From: Metabacillus endolithicus
Lineage (GTDB): Bacteria; Bacillota; Bacilli; Bacillales; Bacillaceae
Length of the DNA stretch: 64,000 bases
NCBI RefSeq assembly: GCF_023078335.1
Contig: NZ_CP095550.1
Span: forward strand, 2,400,001-2,464,000
Direction of reading: 5' to 3'
Under the pieces are notes generated by a model. That model saw only the letters and a program-made list of their open reading frames with translations. It did not search any database and had not been told where the DNA came from. Each line of letters begins with the position of its first letter. Position 1 is the first letter of the stretch. This document shows, in pieces, positions 37,300 to 46,275 of the stretch. A program made the translations under genes and the position numbers.

Positions 37300-38310
37300 T
37301 TACATTGATTTATCCAAAAGTTCAAATTGTTCTTTTTTAGTAGGTTGTTGTTTTTGTATTGAAGATGTTCTTGTTCTCTTCTTTTTAAAATAAACTGGAC
37401 GACCAGTAGTCACTCTAGAAAATCCCTCGACCATAAATGTGACAGCTAAGATTGTTAAAGCAAAGCAGATAATCGGTGTTAGCGGAATCCATGGTGCCCA
37501 TTGAATAAACTGTTTCGATCCTCCGATTAAACCAGACCATTCATTTGTAAATGACCGGGGAGGGTCACTTGCTAGCCGGTCGTTAGAAATAATTGTCCCA
37601 CCAAAGTAAAGATTAAAGATTCCTAAATGAGCCATGACGATTAATGTTTGAACTAATTGCTGACCGAACAGGATAAAAAATCGATCCTTCAGGCTTGGGA
37701 TAATATGCTTCATCAAAATATGCAGCTTTGATCCTCCCAATGTTTTGGAGCTTATCACGTATTCTGATTTAAATAACTCCCTTGTCTCATTTCCTATTAA
37801 AACAGCTAAGATCGGGACAGTTAGAATAGTGAGGACTACTACTTCAATTGTCATTCTTTCCATAAATGAATAAACAAAGCCCTCAGGCTGCTGTCTAAGA
37901 ACAGGAGTTAATAAATAAAGAGCAATAATCGTTAGTGGAATAAAGTGAAAAGCATCTACTACACTATTTATATATTTTTGTCCTCTTGAAAAATAGGCTC
38001 CAAGCATCAACCCTAGTGGAATCGATAAAGCCAATCGTAACAAGGCAATAAGAAGAGCAGCTAAAACCGTAAACTTTGCCCCAATTAACACCTTACTTAG
38101 CATGTCATAACCAAGCTTATCCGTTCCCAGCCATGATTCCTTACGTGGTGCAATAGGAGCAGAGTCAACTAATTCCTTATTTTCATCATAAATATGATAA
38201 ATTTGATAAACCTCGTTATCAACAACTGCTGTATAAATAAAGCTAGTAAGTAACAATCCTGCGATAAAAATAAAACCAATTAAAAAGAGAGGATCTTTAA
38301 AAAGCTTCAT
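37300..38310 (-). CDS. OppC-like ABC permease, first copy
   Basis: A 336-residue inner-membrane permease of the OppC/DppC type. The first helix is near residues 10-30, and the conserved N-terminal region APRKESWLGTDKLGYDMLSKVL gives the LGTDxxGxDxxS motif of OppC proteins. The EAA loop is EYVISSKTLGGSKLHILMKHIIPSL. The C-terminus is basic and extended (KKKRTRTSSIQKQQPTKKEQ). The ATG overlaps the OppB-like stop (ATGA) and follows GGGAGGGG, so translation is coupled. It should pair with OppB; the cargo is unknown. Confidence 0.85.
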   Translation of the reverse strand: MKLFKDPLFLIGFIFIAGLLLTSFIYTAVVDNEVYQIYHIYDENKELVDSAPIAPRKESWLGTDKLGYDMLSKVLIGAKFTVLAALLIALLRLALSIPLGLMLGAYFSRGQKYINSVVDAFHFIPLTIIALYLLTPVLRQQPEGFVYSFMERMTIEVVVLTILTVPILAVLIGNETRELFKSEYVISSKTLGGSKLHILMKHIIPSLKDRFFILFGQQLVQTLIVMAHLGIFNLYFGGTIISNDRLASDPPRSFTNEWSGLIGGSKQFIQWAPWIPLTPIICFALTILAVTFMVEGFSRVTTGRPVYFKKKRTRTSSIQKQQPTKKEQFELLDKSM

Positions 38311-39179
38311 GTCAAAGCTTCCCCTCCCTTTACCGTTTTTTCAATGATGATTTTCACCAGATGATAAAAAACAAAAATTGGGACAAATAAAAAGAGAAGA
38401 ATAAATGTAAACACTTCTGGTATCATATACGTTGTTAAATAATAGGTAATTCCAAACACATTAAATAGGAGTTCAACAACGACTAATGTTGAAAGCATAA
38501 ACCATATTGTTTGCTTCAAATGGAAGAAAAGAGAAACAATCGTATTTCGCAAGATGTGCTTCCACAAAATAATTGTATGGTGAATTCCCTTTGCCCTAGT
38601 TAAAAGAACATAATCCTTTAATAATTCTTCTTCATAAAGATGGATGGTCATTCGATATAACTGAATCGTTGGCAGAATCGCCAAACAAATAATGGGAAGC
38701 AAATATGCTTGACTGTCTCCAACTGTGACGACCTTCATCAGTAAAATATCTGTTTTTTTATAAAACATAATAATTAATAGCTGAAGCAGCAAAATTACTA
38801 ATATATCTGGCAATGATTCAAAAAAGAGAATAGCTAGCTTTATTTTTTCCCGAAGCCATTTTGGAAACTGCATCGTTAAAAATGTTAGTAGAATAGCAAT
38901 GATATAAGCCAATAAGAGCGCACATATAATAAGGGTTAACGAATAAAAGGCTCCCTCAAATATGTATTTGTAAACCTGATACTCAACCCCTTTAATCTCA
39001 AAGGTTATCTCGTTAAAATGAATGAGGCTGTTGATAATACTAGCAAGTGTGTCTATAAACAGCCCAATATGACTTTCCCCTGTACCCTGCGCTATAAACA
39101 AGGAAGGTAGTGCTCCAAAAATAATAATCCCCACACATGCAGCAATAAACTGCAAACTAATTGCCCCTAGCTTCTTCAC
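38307..39179 (-). CDS. OppB-like ABC permease
   Basis: A membrane protein of about 290 residues with six predicted helices and an EAA loop (DYVLLTRAKGIHHTIILWKHILRNTI) typical of peptide/nickel permeases of the DppB class. The GTG at 39179 is preferred because AAAAGGGG lies seven bases upstream; an in-frame GTG at 39209 would place that site inside the gene. It is first in a four-gene operon with two OppC-like genes and a TolB-like protein. Motor ATPases and a substrate-binding lipoprotein would have to be supplied from elsewhere. Confidence 0.82.
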   Translation of the reverse strand: MKKLGAISLQFIAACVGIIIFGALPSLFIAQGTGESHIGLFIDTLASIINSLIHFNEITFEIKGVEYQVYKYIFEGAFYSLTLIICALLLAYIIAILLTFLTMQFPKWLREKIKLAILFFESLPDILVILLLQLLIIMFYKKTDILLMKVVTVGDSQAYLLPIICLAILPTIQLYRMTIHLYEEELLKDYVLLTRAKGIHHTIILWKHILRNTIVSLFFHLKQTIWFMLSTLVVVELLFNVFGITYYLTTYMIPEVFTFILLFLFVPIFVFYHLVKIIIEKTVKGGEALT

Positions 39180-39263
39180 CCTTCCACCCCTTTTAGCTAC
39201 TTTTCCCACAATTATACTATAAATGGTAATTATTAGACGTTATATAAGGAAAATATGTTACAT

Positions 39264-39303
39264 AGAAAAAAAGACCTGTTTTTTTGTGCACAGGTCTTTT
39301 TCT
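39264..39303. terminator. Terminator of nfrA
   Basis: AAAGACCTGT and ACAGGTCTTT form a 10-bp stem flanked by A and T runs, just after the nfrA stop. Confidence 0.88.
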
Positions 39304-39304
39304 C

Positions 39305-40054
39305 TTATCTTTTATTAAGTCCCTTACCTTCTACAAACTCTTTCATATACATTCTTGAAGGTCTTGCTAATAAGCCAGCCATTTGACCTGTCCATGTATC
39401 TTTTCTTTTGCCATTTGTTCTCTGCTCGTAATATTGTGAGATGTCTTCATCATATTTTTCAAGCTGATCCATGTAGTTTACTTTGTTTTGCTCATACTCA
39501 TCTTCATGGTAAATATGTTGAAATGGTAACCTCTGCTTTTGATCTGGCATTTGAGCTGGGTAACCTACGGCAACACCGAAAAGAGGTAAGACTAGAGGTG
39601 GGGTTTTTAAAAGCTTACAAACTTCATCTAAGTTATTTCTAAGTCCACCTATATAAACAGCACCAAGTCCCATTGATTCCGCTGCAAGCACAGCATTTTG
39701 CGCAGCAAGAGTTGCGTCAATAACCGCCACCATGAATTTCTCTGTACTTTCTAATACTTGACTTGTATCTTGTTCATGTTTTTCGGATAGTAATTGATGT
39801 CTGTATAAATCTGCACAAAACACAAAGAAATGTCCGTTTTCTGCAACATAATCTTGCCCGCCTGCTAGTTCAGCTAACTTTTTCTTTTTGTCAGGATCCT
39901 TAACCCCAATAATTGAATAGGCCTGTACATAACTTGACGTTGAAGCTGCTTGAGCACTTTCGACAATTGTTTTAATTTGTTCATCTGATAATAGCTTATC
40001 TTCAAATTTACGAATGGATCGGTGGTTTTGGATTGTTTTAATCACTTCGTTCAT
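39305..40054 (-). CDS. nfrA: FMN-containing NAD(P)H oxidoreductase NfrA
   Basis: A 249-residue nitroreductase-family flavoprotein, the exact length of B. subtilis NfrA (YwcG). It has NHRSIRKFEDKLLSDEQIKTI at the N-terminus, AAQNAVLAAESMGLGAVYIGGLRN near residue 120, PLFGVAVGYPAQMPDQKQRLP near 160 and the long C-terminal arm of the NfsA group. Family members reduce nitro compounds, quinones or peroxide with NADPH. ATG 40054 follows GGGAGGG; the longer frame to 40114 is unconserved. The location near qox matches the ywc region of B. subtilis. Confidence 0.92.
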   Translation of the reverse strand: MNEVIKTIQNHRSIRKFEDKLLSDEQIKTIVESAQAASTSSYVQAYSIIGVKDPDKKKKLAELAGGQDYVAENGHFFVFCADLYRHQLLSEKHEQDTSQVLESTEKFMVAVIDATLAAQNAVLAAESMGLGAVYIGGLRNNLDEVCKLLKTPPLVLPLFGVAVGYPAQMPDQKQRLPFQHIYHEDEYEQNKVNYMDQLEKYDEDISQYYEQRTNGKRKDTWTGQMAGLLARPSRMYMKEFVEGKGLNKR

Positions 40055-40130
40055 GTTTTTCCCTCCTATAACCTTCTTACCTGAAAGGATACCTTGTTTT
40101 GTTTCTTTATGCATTTAGGATGCTCAGTAA

Positions 40131-40162
40131 AAAAAAGATTAGCCCCGAAAGACTAATCTCTA
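40131..40162 (-). terminator. Terminator of the MFS permease gene
   Basis: AGATTAG / CTAATCT stem on the minus strand, followed by TTTTTTTT, a few bases after the stop codon. Confidence 0.88.
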
Positions 40163-40168
40163 CACCTT

Positions 40169-41376
40169 CTATACTAATTCCTTTTGCTTTGTTTCCTCAC
40201 CTAGTACAAGTACAGCGAGTGCACCAACAACTATTGCAACTGCAAAGATCAGGAAAATCGAGTTAATCGAATATTCCGCAGCAACTAAATAGCCGACTGT
40301 TAATGGTCCTAAAATACCACCAATTCTTCCAAATGAAGCAGCTAAGCCAGCACCTGTTCCACGAACCTCTGTTGGGTAATGCTCTGGTGTATAAGCATAA
40401 AGCCCACCCCATGCACCCAGGTTAAAGAAAGAAAGAAAAATACCTGAAGTTAGCAGCAATGGAAGTGTATCTGCATTTCCGAAGAAATAGGCACTAAGAG
40501 CCGTTCCAATTAAGAATGTAACAAGAACAAACTTTCTTCCTGCCTTCTCAATCAGATACGCCGCTAAGAAATAACCTGGCAGTTGAGCAAGTGTCATAAT
40601 TAGTACATATTGAAAGCTTTTAATTAAACTGAAACCTTTCATGACCATTACACTTGGTAACCATAGGAACATTCCATAATATGAAAAAACAACACAAAAC
40701 CATAGAATCCATAGCATGGTTGTTTGCTTTGTATATGGTCTTGCCCATACTTTTGCAATCTTTGTAAAAGATGATTCCTTTGCTTTGAGACTGTAATAGC
40801 TTGAAACCTTGGAGAATCCGGAAGTTTCAACCTTAAATATAAGGCATAAAATGCTGGCAATGCACTTAATAATAGCGCAGCCTGCCAACCGTAAGAAGGA
40901 ATAACAAAATATGAAATAAGTGCAGCGATTAACCAACCACCTGCCCAGAAGCTTTCCAACAGAACAACAACCCTGCCTCGCTCATTTGCCGGGACACTTT
41001 CTGATACTAAAGTTGAAGCAACAGGAAGTTCTCCTCCTAAACCAGCTCCAATAAAAAATCTTAAAATAAGGAATAATGTTAGTGACGTCACAAATGCAGA
41101 TATTCCACTTCCGATTGAAAATAAAAGAAGTGTAATAATAAACACTTGCTTACGCCCAACTTTGTCTGCCATTAACCCAAAAACTAATGCCCCTACAGCC
41201 ATACCGATTGAATTCACACTACCAATCCAACCCATTTGCTCTGATGTTAAATCCCAATCCTTTTGTAAAGCTGCAATAATGAATGAAAGAATTCCAACAT
41301 CCATTGCATCAAACATCCAGCCTAAGCCTGCAATACCTAGTAATTTTCTCCTTGAGATATTCTGTGTTGTATCCAT
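40169..41376 (-). CDS. niaP: MFS transporter, NiaP-like niacin permease, frameshifted
   Basis: A 12-helix major facilitator of about 402 residues. GLGWMFDAMDVGILSFIIAAL in the first helix and the FGLMADKVGRKQ loop resemble B. subtilis NiaP (YceI), which imports nicotinate; substrate assignment is by resemblance only. The first half ends in an unlikely sequence after LKLPDSPRF, and the second half continues in another frame from SLKAKESSFTKIAKVWARPY. One missing base near 40780-40815 restores the protein. ATG 41376 follows AAAGGTGG. It is monocistronic. Confidence 0.82.
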
Positions 41377-41534
41377 GTAAACCACCTTTCATTTTTAACC
41401 ATAAGTGGTATCAGTATAAATGTACCAACTTTTTCCTCAGCTCTCCACTAACACTTATACTCTAAATAAAAACAGCTCGTCAATCTATATTGCTTAACAT
41501 ACCAAAATTAATTTATTCTCATACATTTTTATCT

Positions 41535-41563
41535 TTGTCAAACAGTTAAAGATATGTTATATT
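41535..41563 (+). promoter_or_regulatory. Candidate SigA-type promoter upstream of ywcE
   Basis: TTGTCA and TATATT separated by 17 bases, about 118 bases before the ywcE start. The rest of this 304-bp divergent gap shows no gene or repeat. ywcE of B. subtilis is sporulation-associated, so other promoters may matter. Confidence 0.45.
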
Positions 41564-41680
41564 AAATGTAACAAAAAATTCACAAATTGGTTTTAGTTTT
41601 GACACAAAATAGCCTAGTTTTAGACAAAATTAAAAAGGTACCGACATATGAAAGCGATACCACTAAAGGAGCGTATGAAC

Positions 41681-41962
41681 ATGGATGTATTTTTCGCTTA
41701 TTTATTAATTGGAACAGCTACACCTATCTTTTTATGGCTTGAAAATAGAAAAATTGCTCTTTTACAAATCCCACTGATTGTTTTAATGTGGACTACGTTA
41801 ATTCTATATATGTATGCTGATTTTGGAGCAGGACATCTAATATTTGGATCGATTTTTGTGATTAATATTATCGCTGCTCACTTAACAGTTCTTTATGTTC
41901 TTTATACTTCTAAACTGCCTGAGTTTTTACAAAGCAGAACAGACGAAGGCTATACACATTAA
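41681..41962 (+). CDS. ywcE: YwcE-like holin/spore morphogenesis membrane protein
   Basis: A membrane protein of about 93 residues with three hydrophobic helices (FAYLLIGTATPIFLW, IPLIVLMWTTLILYMY, IFGSIFVINIIAAHLTVLYVL) and a short polar tail. MDVFFAYLLIGTATPIFLWLEN matches the start of B. subtilis YwcE, a holin-like protein needed for proper spore morphology and located beside qoxABCD. The ATG at 41681 is nine bases from AAAGGAG; the ATG at 41675 is only three bases away. It is convergent with the qox operon, sharing its terminator. Confidence 0.85.
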   Translation: MDVFFAYLLIGTATPIFLWLENRKIALLQIPLIVLMWTTLILYMYADFGAGHLIFGSIFVINIIAAHLTVLYVLYTSKLPEFLQSRTDEGYTH

Positions 41963-41970
41963 TACGCAAA

Positions 41971-42007
41971 AAAGGTATGACTCAAATATGAGTCATACCT
42001 TTTTCGT
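41971..42007. terminator. Bidirectional terminator between ywcE and qoxD
   Basis: Perfect 10-bp stem GGTATGACTC / GAGTCATACC with A and T runs on either side. Confidence 0.92.
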
Positions 42008-42008
42008 T

Positions 42009-42293
42009 TTAATGCATATCCCAAACCATTGCTAACAAAGTACCAAAGATTGTTACTAATGCAATAATTACTCCATAGTATACATTTGTATAGATCGCTG
42101 CTTTGTCCTCAGTTTCACCTGCGTGCATAAATACCACTAACTGAAGTCCAGCCTGTATAAATGCTGTTACTAACAGGACTGTCATCCCTACTGTAAATGA
42201 CATATCGAAGAAGTAAACACCCAGTGCTACTAAAGTAAGGACTAGTGAAAAGACAAAACCCATCACTTGTTTCATCGGGAATAATTCACTCAT
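42009..42293 (-). CDS. qoxD: Quinol oxidase aa3 subunit IV
   Basis: A 94-residue three-helix membrane protein, the small subunit of the menaquinol oxidase. The conserved order KQVMGFVFSLVLTLVALGVYF, MTVLLVTAFIQAGLQLVVFMHAGE and VYYGVIIALVTIFGTLLAMVW matches CyoD/QoxD proteins. It starts at ATG 42293, three bases after qoxC's stop, and is the last gene of qoxABCD. Confidence 0.93.
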   Translation of the reverse strand: MSELFPMKQVMGFVFSLVLTLVALGVYFFDMSFTVGMTVLLVTAFIQAGLQLVVFMHAGETEDKAAIYTNVYYGVIIALVTIFGTLLAMVWDMH

Positions 42294-42296
42294 TGT

Positions 42297-42893
42297 TTAC
42301 ATCATTCCTTTCAAATAGATGAAGCTGAAGATAAAGATCCAAACAACATCTAGGAAGTGCCAGTATAAACTGAAAATAAATGACTTGTTAGCTGTTTCTG
42401 GAGTTAATCCACGCTTTTTCACTTGCATGATGATAAATAATCCCCAGAATAAACCTACCGTTACGTGGGCTCCGTGAGTACCTAAAGTCGTTAATAAAAT
42501 CGACGTAAAGGCACTTTCCCCAATGCCTGCTCCTTCATGTGCATAGTGGATAAATTCATAGATCTCGATACCTAAGAATCCTAATCCAAGAAGAAGTGTA
42601 ATAGCAAAGAAATTTATCATTGCTTTTTGTCTACCAAGACGCATCGCATGAATACCTAAACCAATTGTGAAACTACTTGTTAAAAGTAAGAATGTTTCAA
42701 GGATAACAGGTGTAATAACGAAGATTTCGGCTCCGTCAGGACCTGTTCCTGTGCGATTATATAATGTGAAATAGGTAGCGAAAAGTGTTGCGAAAAGCAT
42801 GATTTCCGCACCTAGAAAAATCCAAAATCCAAAGATCTTTAAACGATTTTCTTCTGTACTATATTCAAGTGGTAGCGAGTTATCAATTTTCAT
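42297..42893 (-). CDS. qoxC: Quinol oxidase aa3 subunit III
   Basis: A 198-residue five-helix subunit III of the haem-copper oxidase family. FGFWIFLGAEIMLFATLFATYF and LGTHGAHVTVGLFWGLF with the conserved His and Glu positions are visible. Tandem ATGs (42896, 42893) follow GAGGTG; the second has better spacing, and the first overlaps the qoxB stop by one base. It is cotranscribed with qoxB and qoxD. Confidence 0.93.
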   Translation of the reverse strand: MKIDNSLPLEYSTEENRLKIFGFWIFLGAEIMLFATLFATYFTLYNRTGTGPDGAEIFVITPVILETFLLLTSSFTIGLGIHAMRLGRQKAMINFFAITLLLGLGFLGIEIYEFIHYAHEGAGIGESAFTSILLTTLGTHGAHVTVGLFWGLFIIMQVKKRGLTPETANKSFIFSLYWHFLDVVWIFIFSFIYLKGMM

Positions 42894-42895
42894 CA

Positions 42896-44839
42896 TTAAG
42901 CACCTCGCAATTCTGATTCAGTTTCTTCAATTTCTTTAACAGGAATATAACGACCATGATCTTTTTCGAAAGAACGTAGTGTCATAAAGATAAAGATTCC
43001 GATTGTAGTAATAATTGCTGGAATCCATAGGCTAAAGATTAGTGAGAAGCCCCATACAAAGAACACACAACTCATTAGGAATGGCATTCCACTGTTATTC
43101 GGCATATGAATTTTTTCAATTTCACCTTTAAATAGCTTGTGATCATGTTTTTTCGCATCCCAGAATGGTTCGCTAGATTTTACTTCTGGAACAATTGCGA
43201 AGTTGTATTCTGGAACTGGAGTGTGTGTAGGCCACTCTAGTGTGCGTGCATCCCATGGATCTGCACTAATATCTCTTGATGCATAACGAATGCTGTAGTA
43301 AATGTTATAAACGATTAACACAAAACCAATTGCCATAATCCCCGCACCCACAAATGAAACCATATTAAGTGGTCCAAATCCAGTAGATTCTGAATACGTG
43401 AAGCTACGACGTACTTGACCATCTAAACCTGTAATATACATTGGGATAAATGCTAGAACAAATCCGATTGAAAGCAACCATGCTGTCCATTTCCCAAGTC
43501 TTTCGTTCAACATAAAACCAAACATTTTTGGCCAATAGTAAGTTAATCCAGCAAGCATAGCAAATACTACACCTGGAATAATAACATTGTGGAAGTGAGC
43601 AACTAAGAACATTGTATTATGATACTGATAGTCAGCTGCAGACATCGCAAGCATAACCCCAGTTACTCCACCTAATGTGAATAGTGGAATGAAAAGCATT
43701 GAATAAAGCATTGGTGTTGTCATACGAATTTTACCTTTTCTGAGCGTAAGCAGCCAGTTAAAGATTTTAACACCAGTTGGCACAGCAATGATCATCGTTG
43801 TAATAGAGAAAATGCTGTTTGTAAAGGCACCTTGACCCATTGTGAAGAAGTGATGCGCCCATACTAAGAAAGATAAAAGTGAAATTAATACCATAGACCA
43901 AACCATTGATTTATAGCCATATAGGTTACGTCCTGAGAATGTTGAGATAATCTCACTGTAAAGACCAAATGCCGGTAAAATCAAGATATAAACTTCAGGA
44001 TGTCCCCAAACCCAGAACAGGTTGGCCCAAAGCATATCCATACCACCGTTATCAAGAGTAAAGAAATGTGTGCCAAATAGACGATCCATTGTTCCCATTG
44101 CAAGTGCTACAGTTAACACAGGGAATGCGAAAACAATGATTAAGTTTGCAATAAGAGCTGACCATGTGAACATTGGCATTTTCATTAATGTCATACCAGG
44201 TGCTCTCATTTTCATAATCGTCGTGATAAAGTTAATACCCGTCATCAGGGTCCCTATCCCGGCAATCTGTATCGCGATCATATAATAGTTGGTACCTACA
44301 GATTTACTAAATTCTTCACTTGCCAGTGGGAAATATGAAGTCCACCCTGCGTCAGGTGATCCACCAACAACGAATGAAATATTAAATAACATAGCTCCCA
44401 TAAAGAATAACCAGAAGCTTAAAGCATTAAGACGTGGGAATGCAACATCACGTGCTCCAATTTGCAGTGGAACAACCAAGTTCATGAAGAACATGATAAA
44501 TGGCATCGCCATGAATAGGATCATAACAACCCCGTGTGTTGTGAAGATCTCATTATAATGCTGTGAATCGAGTAACGTATTATCAGGAACCGCTAGCTGT
44601 GCACGAAGCATAATTCCGTCCACACCACCACGGAATAACATAACTAACGCGGAAATTAAATACATAATACCGATTCGTTTATGGTCAACTGTTGTTATCC
44701 ATTCACGCCATAAATAACCCCATTTTTTAAAGTACGTTAATCCAGCAATGATAGCGATCGTAGTTAAACCAATGGCTACCATCGAAGCATAGATTGCAAA
44801 GCTTGGATGAGGTACGGCAAAACGATCAAAGAAATCCAT
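42896..44839 (-). CDS. qoxB: Quinol oxidase aa3 subunit I
   Basis: The catalytic 647-residue subunit I, with about 14 membrane helices, reduces oxygen to water and pumps protons. The CuB/haem region is visible in VWGHPEVYILILPAFGLYSEI (His and cross-linked Tyr), MVWAHHFFTMG and LVAHFHNVIIPG, which holds the haem ligands. The low-spin haem ligand His lies in the first third (FTTHGVVMILFMAMP). The N-terminal extension before TVDHKRIGIMYL marks the quinol oxidase type. ATG 44839 follows GAAAGGAGT. The operon order is qoxA-B-C-D. Confidence 0.96.
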   Translation of the reverse strand: MDFFDRFAVPHPSFAIYASMVAIGLTTIAIIAGLTYFKKWGYLWREWITTVDHKRIGIMYLISALVMLFRGGVDGIMLRAQLAVPDNTLLDSQHYNEIFTTHGVVMILFMAMPFIMFFMNLVVPLQIGARDVAFPRLNALSFWLFFMGAMLFNISFVVGGSPDAGWTSYFPLASEEFSKSVGTNYYMIAIQIAGIGTLMTGINFITTIMKMRAPGMTLMKMPMFTWSALIANLIIVFAFPVLTVALAMGTMDRLFGTHFFTLDNGGMDMLWANLFWVWGHPEVYILILPAFGLYSEIISTFSGRNLYGYKSMVWSMVLISLLSFLVWAHHFFTMGQGAFTNSIFSITTMIIAVPTGVKIFNWLLTLRKGKIRMTTPMLYSMLFIPLFTLGGVTGVMLAMSAADYQYHNTMFLVAHFHNVIIPGVVFAMLAGLTYYWPKMFGFMLNERLGKWTAWLLSIGFVLAFIPMYITGLDGQVRRSFTYSESTGFGPLNMVSFVGAGIMAIGFVLIVYNIYYSIRYASRDISADPWDARTLEWPTHTPVPEYNFAIVPEVKSSEPFWDAKKHDHKLFKGEIEKIHMPNNSGMPFLMSCVFFVWGFSLIFSLWIPAIITTIGIFIFMTLRSFEKDHGRYIPVKEIEETESELRGA

Positions 44840-44897
44840 ACGTTTGTGACTCCTTTCGGAAGTAAATTTATTTTAAAGATCCGATATCTTTTAAAAA

Positions 44898-45824
44898 TTA
44901 ATGATTACTGTGTTCTGAATGGTCCTCTTCGTGTGAGTCAGTTTCAGTTGTTTCTGCTTCATGTCCTTCATGTTCAGACTCTGAACCTTCTTCACTGTGA
45001 TGACCGTGATTTGGTGGAGCAAACTCTAAATGAGTTCCCGTATAAGTTAATTGACCAAGATGACCTGGCTCTAATAACTCTTCAAATTCTGTTTCAGTAA
45101 GTGGTTCAGCTGTTTCTTTTACTTCGTCCACCCACTCATCAAATTCAGTTTGAGACATAGCCGTTACGTTAAACGTATTATCAGCAAATCCTTCACCACT
45201 AAAGTTTGAGTTTCTTCCTAAAAATTCACCAGCATGATCTGCTGCAAGATGAAGTGTTGTAATGTGATCATTCATCGCATACTTTTGTCCACCAAGCTGT
45301 GGAATCCAGAAACTTGTAATTGGTCCATGTGAATATAATTTAAATTCTAGTGGACGATCTGTTGGTACATATAAATAGTTCACTGTTTCAATATTTTCTT
45401 CTGGATAACTAAAATGCCATTTCCAGTTAGAAGATGAAGCATAAACAACTAAAGGCTCTTTATCTTCATATCCTTCAGGCTGTGCTTCAACAATATAGTT
45501 ACTTTGCACTGACACAAAAGAAAGATAAGCAACAATAATAATTGGTACACCTACACAAATCGCTTCAACCCATACATTTCCATGAATGTGTGGCGGCTCA
45601 TAATCATCAGGCATGTTAGAAGCACGATATTTCACTAACATATAAGCTAATAGTCCAAGAACAACAAGAACAATAAACAACATAATTCCCATAGATAATA
45701 AGATGTCACTTGCTAGTCTTTCTGCCTGTGGTCCTTTAGGATCTAAAACCAGTAACGGCTCACATCCTGATAACAATGCGGCAATGGAAACCATAACTGT
45801 GAACAAAGTCCATTTTAATTTCAT
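44898..45824 (-). CDS. qoxA: Quinol oxidase aa3 subunit II (lipoprotein)
   Basis: A 308-residue subunit II. The lipobox LLSGC near residue 21 marks a lipoprotein, two membrane helices follow, and then an extracellular cupredoxin domain (VYASSSNWKWHFSYPEENIE, FWIPQLGGQKYAMND). The CuA Cys ligands are absent, as expected for a quinol rather than cytochrome c oxidase. The last ~35 residues are an acidic, His-rich tail with about eight histidines (FAPPNHGHHSEEGSE onward). The ATG at 45824 follows AAAGGAGT. It is first in the operon. Confidence 0.95.
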   Translation of the reverse strand: MKLKWTLFTVMVSIAALLSGCEPLLVLDPKGPQAERLASDILLSMGIMLFIVLVVLGLLAYMLVKYRASNMPDDYEPPHIHGNVWVEAICVGVPIIIVAYLSFVSVQSNYIVEAQPEGYEDKEPLVVYASSSNWKWHFSYPEENIETVNYLYVPTDRPLEFKLYSHGPITSFWIPQLGGQKYAMNDHITTLHLAADHAGEFLGRNSNFSGEGFADNTFNVTAMSQTEFDEWVDEVKETAEPLTETEFEELLEPGHLGQLTYTGTHLEFAPPNHGHHSEEGSESEHEGHEAETTETDSHEEDHSEHSNH

Positions 45825-45927
45825 ATAAGTACTCCTTTCTTTCCTTCACATAAGCTTCTTCTTTCTATACCTACATCATCAGAGTTAGATACCCCGACAA
45901 CACTTTGTGAAAACATGCACAAGATCA

Positions 45928-45943
45928 GTGTGAAAGATCACAC
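45928..45943. promoter_or_regulatory. Palindrome upstream of qoxA
   Basis: GTGTGA-AAGA-TCACAC is a perfect inverted repeat 104 bases upstream of the qoxA start. It resembles redox or catabolite regulator sites in form, but the 4-base spacer does not fit the Crp (6) or Rex arrangement, so the protein is unknown. Confidence 0.4.
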
Positions 45944-46222
45944 AAGATCGTTACTCACATCATATCAGACGTTCGCAAATAAGTTTATTGGTAAAATCAT
46001 GTGTCATATATCGTTCAACTATTAGTCACTTTTTCGTAATATATTGATCATAAATTGTTCACTTTTATGGAAAAATTTCTACTTACATGGGAGGGTGTGC
46101 TTGTAGTGGTGGAGGATGGGAAATCATTTGTTTTTAATATCAGGGTTATCGATTCTGTCTCTGGTAGATCCAGTAGATGACACATCAATTTTTGCCCCGC
46201 CCAACAGGACTCTTCCTAACAT

Positions 46223-46255
46223 AGAAAAAGGCCGCAAACAGCGGCCCTTCTTTTT
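46223..46255. terminator. Terminator downstream of the SRPBCC gene
   Basis: GGGCCGC-type stem (GGCCGC / GCGGCC) with a 5-base loop, flanked by an A run and by TTCTTTTT. It probably ends the topB-VOC-SRPBCC transcript. Confidence 0.75.
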
Positions 46256-46275
46256 GGCAATCCTATTACAAATTC

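Noticed and set aside
36264..38310. Assembly duplication artefact for the two OppC-like genes
   Set aside because: The two copies differ throughout at nucleotide and protein level, so they are genuine diverged paralogues.
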